A DNA stretch of 5,029 bases from Dehalococcoidia bacterium. Its GTDB lineage: Bacteria > Chloroflexota > Dehalococcoidia > Dehalococcoidales > UBA1222. Below, in pieces: positions 1 through 5,029 of this stretch. The stretch lies in assembly GCA_009783135.1 (NCBI GenBank), contig WRHS01000073.1:1-5029 (forward strand). The letters run 5' to 3'. Positions within the stretch are counted from its first letter, which is position 1; every line of letters begins with the position of its first letter. The notes beneath the pieces are model-generated. The model was not told the origin of the DNA. It was given only the letters and a program-made list of their open reading frames with translations, and did no database searches. A program made the translations under genes and the position numbers.

Positions 1-2
1 AC

Positions 3-713
3 TACTATCATGCCACAAGAAGCGCAGGCCACGGCGACTTTCATATGCTTGTGCTGGCACCGAATAGCGTGCAGGAGATGCTGGATCTTGCCTTTGATGC
101 GTTTGATCTGGCGGATGAATACCGCATCACGGTAGCTATACTGGCCGACGGCACGCTGGGACAGATGATGGAACCGGTTGATACCGGCGCAAAAGTGCCG
201 CGTTCACACGCCGACAAGCCATGGGCACTTAGCGGTACCGAGGGAAAACGCCCGGCAAACCTTATAAGCTCGCTTTATCTTATGCCGGAAGAGCTTGAGG
301 CTACGGTGTTTAAACGTTATGAGCGCTACAAAACAATTGAAGAAAAAGAAACGCGTTACGAGGAGTATCTGACCGACGATGCCGATATTGTGGTGGTAGC
401 CTATGGCGCAACCTCACGCATTGCCCAAAACGCCATTGATTGCATGAGGGAAGAGGGTATTAAAGTCGGACTTTTACGCCCCATCACGCTTTGGCCGTTC
501 CCCAAGAAGCCCCTGTATGACCTCGCTCAAAAAGCACGCGCTTTTGTGGCAGCGGAGTTGAGTATGGGCCAGATGGCAGGTGACGTGGAGCTTGCTATAC
601 GCTGCTGCAAACCGGTGCTAAAATGCTACCATACAGGCGGGGTGATAATCACGCCGGAAGAATTATCGCACAAGATTCGCGAAGCCGCCTCGATGCAAGA
701 GCAGAGCGCGTAG
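3..713 (+). CDS. vorB: 2-oxoacid:ferredoxin oxidoreductase alpha subunit, VorB/KorA type (5' partial)
   Basis: Alpha subunit of an oxidoreductase that oxidatively decarboxylates a 2-oxoacid to acyl-CoA with ferredoxin as electron acceptor, or runs in reverse; cytoplasmic. The frame is open to the left edge, and the 14 codons before the first ATG (45) already encode conserved family sequence, ending in Gly-His-Gly-Asp (27-38). That ATG is therefore internal, and the true start lies upstream. The visible 236 residues compare with about 350 in full-length homologues, so the N-terminal third is missing. The family signatures seen are VLAPNSVQEM just after GHGD, the domain II block GLLRPITLWPFP (468-503), and ELSMGQM (555-575) followed by a TGG...TPEE tail. 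This combination resembles proteins usually named VorB (3-methyl-2-oxobutanoate:ferredoxin oxidoreductase), but 2-oxoglutarate or aromatic 2-oxoacids cannot be excluded. The beta gene follows 16 bases later. A small ferredoxin-like delta subunit is not present downstream and may lie upstream. Confidence 0.93.
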   Translation, partial: YYHATRSAGHGDFHMLVLAPNSVQEMLDLAFDAFDLADEYRITVAILADGTLGQMMEPVDTGAKVPRSHADKPWALSGTEGKRPANLISSLYLMPEELEATVFKRYERYKTIEEKETRYEEYLTDDADIVVVAYGATSRIAQNAIDCMREEGIKVGLLRPITLWPFPKKPLYDLAQKARAFVAAELSMGQMAGDVELAIRCCKPVLKCYHTGGVIITPEELSHKIREAASMQEQSA

Positions 714-720
714 AAGGAGG
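714..720 (+). promoter_or_regulatory. Ribosome binding site of the beta subunit
   Basis: AAGGAGG directly follows the alpha-subunit stop and sits 9 bases before the ATG at 730. It is a near-perfect anti-16S match and fixes the beta start. A competing frame that begins at 623 inside the alpha gene lacks such a site. Confidence 0.8.
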
Positions 721-729
721 TAGGAGTAT

Positions 730-1485
730 ATGGCAATTATATTTGAAAAGACAAAAGCCCTTACCGACGCGACAATGCATTACTGTCCGGGGTGCACGCA
801 CGGCATCATCCATCGCCTTGTAGCTGAGGCACTGGATGAGTTGGGATTACTTGGTAAAGCCATCGGCCTTGCGCCGGTTGGTTGTGCCGTATTCGCTTAC
901 AACTACTTGAATTGTGACATGGCTCAGGCAGCCCATGGGCGTGCCCCTGCCGTAGCTACCGGCATTAAACGCGCCAGACCGCAGAATATCGTTTTCACCT
1001 ACCAAGGTGACGGGGACCTAGCAGCCATAGGCATGGCGGAAACAATCCACGCGGCTGCGCGCGGTGAAAACATCACGATTATATTTGTAAACAATGCCAT
1101 CTATGGCATGACAGGCGGGCAGATGGCACCAACCACCGTAGTAGGGCAGCTAACACAGACGTCCCCCTATGGTCGCGATGCGGCGACCGCCGGATACCCG
1201 CTACGCATATGCGAAATGTTGAGTACGATTGATGGCGCCGCCTATATTGAGCGCGTGTCGGTTGATTGCGTAAAAAATGTGCGCAACGCCAAAAAAGCCA
1301 TCCTAAAGGCATTCCAGACACAAGTTGATGGCAAAGGCTTTTCGCTGGTGGAGGTAATCTCCTCCTGCCCAACAAACTGGGGCATTGAGCCGCTTGAGGC
1401 GCTTGACTGGCTGCGCGAGCATATGTTGCCTGTCTATCCATTGGGTGTGTTCAAAAACAAAGCAGATGCGGAGGCGTCCAAATGA
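730..1485 (+). CDS. 2-oxoacid:ferredoxin oxidoreductase beta subunit (KorB/VorA-like, thiamine diphosphate-binding)
   Basis: Catalytic subunit that binds thiamine diphosphate and a [4Fe-4S] cluster, decarboxylates the 2-oxoacid and passes electrons towards ferredoxin. At 251 residues it has the normal length for short beta subunits of this family. Seen directly: CPGC at residues 19-22, a further Cys at 52 (PVGC) and Cys213 (SSCPTNW). By position these match the four cluster ligands known in related 2-oxoacid:ferredoxin oxidoreductases. The thiamine diphosphate/Mg motif is GDGD at 93-96 with NN at 121-122, followed by IYGMTGGQ (124-131), also characteristic of the family. All expected catalytic and cluster residues are present, so the enzyme should be functional. 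The start is set by a strong AAGGAGG. The gene overlaps the gamma gene by 4 bases (ATGA), indicating translational coupling and equal stoichiometry. Substrate class is inferred from the VorB-like alpha subunit; Kor-type 2-oxoglutarate activity is the main alternative. Confidence 0.95.
   Translation: MAIIFEKTKALTDATMHYCPGCTHGIIHRLVAEALDELGLLGKAIGLAPVGCAVFAYNYLNCDMAQAAHGRAPAVATGIKRARPQNIVFTYQGDGDLAAIGMAETIHAAARGENITIIFVNNAIYGMTGGQMAPTTVVGQLTQTSPYGRDAATAGYPLRICEMLSTIDGAAYIERVSVDCVKNVRNAKKAILKAFQTQVDGKGFSLVEVISSCPTNWGIEPLEALDWLREHMLPVYPLGVFKNKADAEASK
1470..1474 (+). promoter_or_regulatory. Ribosome binding site of the gamma subunit, inside the beta gene
   Basis: GGAGG lies within the last codons of the beta gene, 7 bases before the ATG at 1482. 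It favours this start over the in-frame ATG at 1494 (Met5), which would be 19 bases away. Confidence 0.7.
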
Positions 1486-2033
1486 ACCCAAGTATGACGC
1501 GTTTGTTGCTGGCTGGATTTGGCGGACAGGGCATCCTCTTTGCCGGAAAATTTTTGGCATCATTGGGACTGGCTCAGGAACGCGAGGTTTCGTGGCTACC
1601 AAGCTACGGGCCTGAGATGCGCGGTGGTGCGGCCAACTGCAGCGTTATCCTCTCTGATGCGCGCATTGGCTCACCCATCGTATCCACGCCGGATATTCTG
1701 GTTTGTATGAATCTGCCGGCATTGGATATGTTTGAGCATGCCACTGTAGCAGGCGGGACGTTGTTTTATGACAACTCCCTGATTCTACGCAGACCGGAAC
1801 GTAGCGACATCAGCATTTTCGGTATACCGGCAACTCAAATTGCCACAGACAAGCGCATGCCGGCGCTGGCCAACGTGGTGCTATTGGGCAAGCTGTTGCG
1901 TGAAACAAAACTCTGCGATGAGGCAACTGCCGGGCGCGTGATGCAAAGCATAGTTCCGGCGCGCAAGCAGGATATTTTGGCAATGAATCTGGAAGCCCTG
2001 ACATTAGGCTTTCAATACGATACAGAGGCCTAG
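1482..2033 (+). CDS. 2-oxoacid:ferredoxin oxidoreductase gamma subunit (KorC/VorC-like)
   Basis: Gamma subunit of the same oxidoreductase, corresponding to the pyruvate:ferredoxin oxidoreductase gamma domain, which helps form the CoA-binding and subunit interface region. It has 183 residues, about the family norm. The N terminus carries the glycine-rich GFGGQG signature at residues 12-17. The hallmark SYGPEMRGG follows at 41-49, leading into AANCSV. A strand with STPDILVCMN then matches the usual 'SP..D.L..MN' segment of the family. The C terminus is intact, with the stop TAG at 2031-2033. Its start overlaps the beta stop (ATGA), so synthesis is coupled to the beta subunit. With alpha and beta it forms a three-gene alpha-beta-gamma set in the order commonly seen in anaerobes. 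No ferredoxin-type CxxCxxC motif is present here, so cluster-bearing delta function is not fused to it. Confidence 0.94.
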   Translation: MNPSMTRLLLAGFGGQGILFAGKFLASLGLAQEREVSWLPSYGPEMRGGAANCSVILSDARIGSPIVSTPDILVCMNLPALDMFEHATVAGGTLFYDNSLILRRPERSDISIFGIPATQIATDKRMPALANVVLLGKLLRETKLCDEATAGRVMQSIVPARKQDILAMNLEALTLGFQYDTEA

Positions 2034-2047
2034 TTCACCAGGCTGCG

Positions 2048-2053
2048 AAGGAG
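2048..2053 (+). promoter_or_regulatory. Ribosome binding site of the XRE-cupin regulator
   Basis: AAGGAG, 8 bases before the ATG at 2062, in the 28-base spacer after the gamma stop. It selects this ATG over the nearby in-frame ATG at 2071 (Met4). Confidence 0.7.
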
Positions 2054-2061
2054 AATGGAAT

Positions 2062-2625
2062 ATGTCTGAAATGAACCGTGAAATTGGTGAGCGTATCAAA
2101 GGCATACGCACGCTGAATAAACTTACGCCCGATGAGTTTGCCAAGCGGGCAGGCACAACACCGGAGCAGTTATCCCAGTATGAGGATGGCAGTGTTGAAA
2201 TTCCCGTGAGTTTTCTGCATGATTTGTCGCAGCATTTTGATATCAGCATGACTGAGCTTTTAAGCGGGGAAAGCGCCAAGCTGTCGCAGTACTCTGTAGT
2301 GCGCAAGGGCAAAGGTGTAGGCGTCAGCCGCAGGAAAGACTATGATTACCAGTCGCTTGCATACAACTTTGCTGAACGCACGACGGATCCATTTTACATT
2401 ACCATCGAGCCAAAGCATGACAGCGACGCCCCCTCCTTGGTTTGCCACGCAGGGCAGGAATTCCACTATGTGCTTGACGGTACAGTACGCGTTAAAATTG
2501 ACAAGCACGAAACAGTCCTTCAGGCAGGAGACTCGGTTTACTTTGATTCCACCTACCCGCATAGCATTGAGGCCTTGGAAAACAAAACAGCACACATGAT
2601 CATCGTCATCTCGGGAAAGGAATAG
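2062..2625 (+). CDS. XRE-family transcriptional regulator with C-terminal cupin domain
   Basis: Probable DNA-binding regulator of this operon. Of 187 residues, about 8-67 form an XRE/Cro-type helix-turn-helix: IGERIKGIR, then LTPDEFAKRAGTTPEQLSQYEDG with the recognition helix near 33-42, ending in ISMTELLSG. A linker of about 45 residues leads to a small-barrel cupin at about 110-185. Cupin motif 1 is H129-x3-E133-x-H135-x4-G140, and motif 2 is G156-D157 ... P166-H167. Enough polar residues remain to bind a metal or a small ligand, but whether it does is unknown. In regulators of this architecture the cupin senses a metabolite; here a carboxylic acid, 2-oxoacid or acyl derivative handled by the flanking enzymes is the obvious candidate (inference). 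It sits between the oxidoreductase and the synthetase genes, so it would be co-expressed with its presumed targets and could autoregulate. The synthetase starts 3 bases after its stop, implying tight coupling. Confidence 0.93.
   Translation: MSEMNREIGERIKGIRTLNKLTPDEFAKRAGTTPEQLSQYEDGSVEIPVSFLHDLSQHFDISMTELLSGESAKLSQYSVVRKGKGVGVSRRKDYDYQSLAYNFAERTTDPFYITIEPKHDSDAPSLVCHAGQEFHYVLDGTVRVKIDKHETVLQAGDSVYFDSTYPHSIEALENKTAHMIIVISGKE
2616..2621 (+). promoter_or_regulatory. Ribosome binding site of the acyl-CoA synthetase, inside the regulator gene
   Basis: AAAGGA covers the last sense codons of the regulator gene and lies 7 bases before the ATG at 2629. Its placement inside the upstream gene supports translational coupling of regulator and synthetase. 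Confidence 0.55.
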
Positions 2626-2628
2626 GCT

Positions 2629-4320
2629 ATGGGAATTATCCACAAGTATTGTAAAACGGAATATGCCTCATTTGAGGATTTCTATCAGAACTTCCATGTG
2701 AGCATGCCGCATGGTTTTAACTTCGGCTATGACGTGGTAGACGAGTTGGCAAAAGAAAAACCAGACAAGAACGCCATTGTGTGGTGTAACGACCAGGGCG
2801 AGGAGAAGATTATCAGTTTTGCCGAAGTAAAACGCATGAGCGACAAGATGGCCAATGCGTTGCGTTCGCTGGGAATTGGCAAAGGTGATGCCGTTCTCGC
2901 TATGCTGAAGCGGCGCTATGAATACTGGTATTTCGCCATGGCCATGCACAAAATCGGCGCCATACTGGTTCCGGCAACACATATGCTATCAGTAAAAGAC
3001 TTGGTATACCGCATTAAAGCTGCCGAAATCAAAATGGTGATTACGGTCAATGACGAAAGCATGCGAGGCAAAATCAATGCCGCCGAGGAGGCAACCTGCG
3101 ACATATTAAAGATAAAAGCCTTACTTTCAGGCGAAAGCGCCGGATATGTTCATTTTAATAAGCTGGCAGACGAAAGCAGCGAAGTTTTTATCCGCCCGAC
3201 GGGAGATGATGCACCAGACAGCCGCGACGTTATGATAGCCTATTTCACATCCGGCACCACGGCACTGCCTAAGATTGTGGCGCACGACTATTATTACCCG
3301 TTGTGTCATATCACAACAGCTAAGTTCTGGCACAATTTGGATGAAAATGACCTGCACCTAACCGTGGCTGAAACCGGATGGGCGAAGGCGTCATGGGGAA
3401 AACTCTACGGTCAATGGCTGTGTGAGGCAACAGTATTCGTTTACGATTTCGACGACCGTTTCTCAGCGGGCGACTTTTTATCGCTCATCGACAAATACAA
3501 AATCACCTCATTTTGTGCCCCGCCTACAATCTACCGTCTTTTCATTAAGGAAGACCTTGGCAAATACAGCTTGAAATCGCTAAAAAAATCATCCATCGCC
3601 GGTGAGCCGTTAAACCCTGAGGTATATACCCAGTGGCTGGCGGCGACAGGGCTCAAGCTGCGCGAAGGCTACGGACAAACCGAGTGCACCGTAGTATTCG
3701 CCACGAACCCATGGTGTGAGCCAAAGCCCGGCTCTATGGGACTTCCCATGCCGCTGACGCGCTGCACCATCATGGATGCCGACGGACGCGAGTGCGAGGT
3801 CGGCGAAGAGGGCGAAATCTGCATGCCTGTACCAGATGAAAAGCACCGACCTCTGGGTCTTTTTATGGGTTATTATAAAGACGCCGCGCTGACTCAAAAG
3901 GTGCTGTACAACGGCGTGTACCACACAGGCGATATGGCTTGGCGTGATGAGGATGGTTACGTGTGGTTTTGCGGACGCAATGACGACATCATCAAAAGCT
4001 CAGGGTACCGCATCGGACCATTTGAGGTGGAGAGTGCCCTGATTGAGCATCCGGCAGTTCTTGAGGCAGCCGTTACCGGCGTGCCCGACCCCGAAAGAGG
4101 CTTTAACGTGAAAGCGACCATCATACTGTCCAAAGGCTTTGCGCCATCGGATGAGCTCAAAAAAGAACTGCAAAGCCATGTGAAAAAGGTTACCGCACCT
4201 TACAAATATCCGCGTATCATCGAATTTGTAGATGCGTTGCCCAAAACCATCAGCGGAAAGATTAAGCGCCGCGAACTGCGTGATGCCGATGCGGAAAAAA
4301 GCACAGGGAACAGCCAATAA
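2629..4320 (+). CDS. AMP-forming acyl-CoA synthetase (medium/branched-chain or aryl acid type)
   Basis: Activates a carboxylic acid with ATP to an acyl-adenylate, then to acyl-CoA, releasing AMP and PPi; cytoplasmic. The 563 residues are full length for the acetyl-/medium-chain acyl-CoA synthetase branch of the ANL superfamily. Motifs in order: phosphate loop TSGTTALPK (207-215), ETGWAKASWGKLYGQW (248-263), AGEPLNP (324-330), adenine-binding YGQTE (348-352), ribose-binding TGD (433-435), hinge region GRNDDIIKSSGYRIGP (449-464) and the adenylation lysine K544 in PKTISGKIKRR. The residue before QTE is Gly349, where acetyl-CoA synthetases have Trp (WWQTE). By the known role of that Trp in limiting the acyl pocket, this argues for an acid larger than acetate. 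The phosphate loop has Ala212 in place of the usual Gly. K544 is also the type of residue controlled by lysine acetylation in this family; no acetyltransferase is visible here. Stop TAA is followed at once by a second in-frame TAA. The neighbouring oxidoreductase makes or uses acyl-CoA, which fits a joint pathway. Confidence 0.94.
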   Translation: MGIIHKYCKTEYASFEDFYQNFHVSMPHGFNFGYDVVDELAKEKPDKNAIVWCNDQGEEKIISFAEVKRMSDKMANALRSLGIGKGDAVLAMLKRRYEYWYFAMAMHKIGAILVPATHMLSVKDLVYRIKAAEIKMVITVNDESMRGKINAAEEATCDILKIKALLSGESAGYVHFNKLADESSEVFIRPTGDDAPDSRDVMIAYFTSGTTALPKIVAHDYYYPLCHITTAKFWHNLDENDLHLTVAETGWAKASWGKLYGQWLCEATVFVYDFDDRFSAGDFLSLIDKYKITSFCAPPTIYRLFIKEDLGKYSLKSLKKSSIAGEPLNPEVYTQWLAATGLKLREGYGQTECTVVFATNPWCEPKPGSMGLPMPLTRCTIMDADGRECEVGEEGEICMPVPDEKHRPLGLFMGYYKDAALTQKVLYNGVYHTGDMAWRDEDGYVWFCGRNDDIIKSSGYRIGPFEVESALIEHPAVLEAAVTGVPDPERGFNVKATIILSKGFAPSDELKKELQSHVKKVTAPYKYPRIIEFVDALPKTISGKIKRRELRDADAEKSTGNSQ

Positions 4321-4326
4321 TAAGTT

Positions 4327-4331
4327 GGAGG
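4327..4331 (+). promoter_or_regulatory. Ribosome binding site of the isomerase-like gene
   Basis: GGAGG in the 18-base spacer after the synthetase's tandem stops, 7 bases before the ATG at 4339. It supports that start. Confidence 0.75.
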
Positions 4332-4338
4332 AACACAA

Positions 4339-5029
4339 ATGAAACTCGCATTTTCCACACTTGCATGCCCTAATTGGAGTTGGCAGGATATCATATCCGC
4401 AGCTAAGGATTTCGGCTTTGACGGGATAGAAGTGCGAGGCCTTGGGGAAGAGGTTTTTGCCGTACGTGCACAGCCGTTTGCAGCGGAAGAATTGCCCGGC
4501 ACAATCAAGAGATTGGACACGCTACGCCTTTCCATCCCGTGCTTTTCCTCGGATTGCTGCCTTAAGTATAAAGAACGCAAAGCTGAAAACCTTGCGGAAA
4601 TCAGCGAATACATCAAACTCGCAGGCAAACTCAGAACTCCTTACGTGCGAATACTTGCCGACAGCGCACCAGCCCCGGCAGGCGATGAGATAGATGACTT
4701 ATCCATCGCAGAACAACTGAAAACACTGGCGCAGGTTGCCGAGCAACACAACGTTACTTTGCTTGTTGAGACAAACGGCGTATATTGCGACACGTCACGC
4801 TTATATCGTCTGCTGGAACAGGTGGCAAGCGATGCGGTAGGAGCGCTGTGGGACGTGCATCACCCCTACCGTTTTGCCGCTGAAACAGCCGAAAAGACCA
4901 TACAAAATCTGGGCACATATATTAAGTACGTACATGTCAAGGATTCTGTGGTGGACTCAGGCGGCAATGTTCAATACCGCATGATGGGTGAGGGGGATTT
5001 GCCTATAGCGGAAATGATGCTGGCTCTGC
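4339..5029 (+). CDS. Sugar-phosphate isomerase/epimerase-like TIM-barrel protein (3' partial)
   Basis: Member of the xylose isomerase-like TIM-barrel (AP endonuclease family 2) superfamily. 230 residues are visible with no stop before the right edge; homologues are usually around 270-290 residues, so roughly the last fifth is missing. The N terminus reads MKLAFSTLACPNWSWQDII, then GFDGIEVRG, the first strand and the typical second-strand 'G.DGIE.R' motif. Likely divalent-metal ligands are Glu144 (LVETNG), Asp172 with His174/His175 (LWDVHHPYR), His199 (YVHVKD) and Glu218 (MGEGDLP). These sit in the expected order, so an active metal enzyme is likely. The substrate cannot be read from sequence: the family includes sugar and inosose isomerases, epimerases, dehydratases and hydroxypyruvate isomerase-like proteins. 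It is not a DNA repair enzyme by evident signature. It follows the synthetase by 18 bases with its own strong GGAGG, so it is probably in the same operon, although its link to acyl-CoA chemistry is unclear. Confidence 0.9.
   Translation, partial: MKLAFSTLACPNWSWQDIISAAKDFGFDGIEVRGLGEEVFAVRAQPFAAEELPGTIKRLDTLRLSIPCFSSDCCLKYKERKAENLAEISEYIKLAGKLRTPYVRILADSAPAPAGDEIDDLSIAEQLKTLAQVAEQHNVTLLVETNGVYCDTSRLYRLLEQVASDAVGALWDVHHPYRFAAETAEKTIQNLGTYIKYVHVKDSVVDSGGNVQYRMMGEGDLPIAEMMLAL

Noticed and set aside
45..713. Reading the alpha subunit as a complete 222-residue protein starting at ATG 45.
   Set aside because: The frame is open to the window edge and conserved family residues (GHGD) precede this ATG, with no ribosome binding site in front. 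The gene is truncated by the window, not short.
1079..1441. Antisense open frame of 120 codons inside the beta-subunit gene.
   Set aside because: Arg/Pro/His-rich low-complexity translation typical of a reverse-strand shadow; the + strand here carries conserved beta-subunit sequence.
1998..2026. Possible internal promoter before the regulator: CTGACA, 17-base spacer, TACAGA.
   Set aside because: The -35 box fits 5 of 6 but the -10 box only 3 of 6, and it lies within coding sequence of the gamma gene. Such a match is expected by chance; only transcript-start mapping would support it.
2034..2061. Search for a terminator or operator palindrome in the longest spacer, before the regulator gene.
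   Set aside because: No stem-loop with a T-run and no clear inverted repeat is visible; the spacer is mainly the ribosome binding site.
4318..4338. Possible operon end between the synthetase and the isomerase-like gene.
   Set aside because: Only tandem TAA stops and a ribosome binding site fit in the 18 bases; there is no room for a hairpin terminator.
4200..4628. Antisense open frame of 142 codons across the end of the synthetase and start of the isomerase-like gene.
   Set aside because: It shadows two well-supported genes on the other strand, crosses their junction, and its translation has no recognisable motif.
4442..4693. Forward open frame of 83 codons within the isomerase-like gene.
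   Set aside because: It is in another frame of a gene whose TIM-barrel motifs are clear; no ribosome binding site or family resemblance.

Overview
The window is a compact, single-strand (+) run of six genes with no intergenic gap longer than about 28 bases. It looks like part of one operon from an anaerobic bacterium. The evidence for that lifestyle is a 2-oxoacid:ferredoxin oxidoreductase, an oxygen-sensitive class of enzyme typical of anaerobes. Strong purine-rich Shine-Dalgarno sequences (AAGGAGG, GGAGG), roughly 50 % G+C in a line I counted, and the gene set suggest a Bacillota lineage such as gut or rumen Clostridia or Negativicutes. The phylum is an inference and cannot be fixed from this sequence alone.

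Layout: (1) 3-713, C-terminal two thirds of a VorB/KorA-type alpha subunit whose start lies upstream of the window; (2) 730-1485, the thiamine-diphosphate and Fe-S-binding beta subunit; (3) 1482-2033, the gamma subunit, overlapping the beta gene by 4 bases (ATGA); (4) 2062-2625, a regulator with an XRE-type helix-turn-helix and a C-terminal cupin domain; (5) 2629-4320, an AMP-forming acyl-CoA synthetase starting 3 bases after the regulator's stop; (6) 4339-5029, a TIM-barrel sugar-phosphate isomerase/epimerase-like protein cut by the right edge.

How they may work together: the oxidoreductase interconverts a 2-oxoacid plus CoA with acyl-CoA, CO2 and reduced ferredoxin. The synthetase interconverts the same type of acyl-CoA with the free acid. 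Together they form a route between a 2-oxoacid (probably branched-chain or aromatic) and its one-carbon-shorter carboxylic acid. It could run oxidatively (amino-acid fermentation) or reductively (acid activation then carboxylation to make amino-acid precursors). Because AMP-forming synthetases cost two phosphate bonds, the acid-activating, reductive direction is the more attractive reading. The cupin regulator inside the operon is a natural candidate sensor of an acid or acyl intermediate. The role of the isomerase-like protein is not explained by this chemistry and is the most open question here.

No RNA gene, mobile element, CRISPR array, long repeat or convincing terminator was seen. All parts of the window outside the six genes are short spacers.
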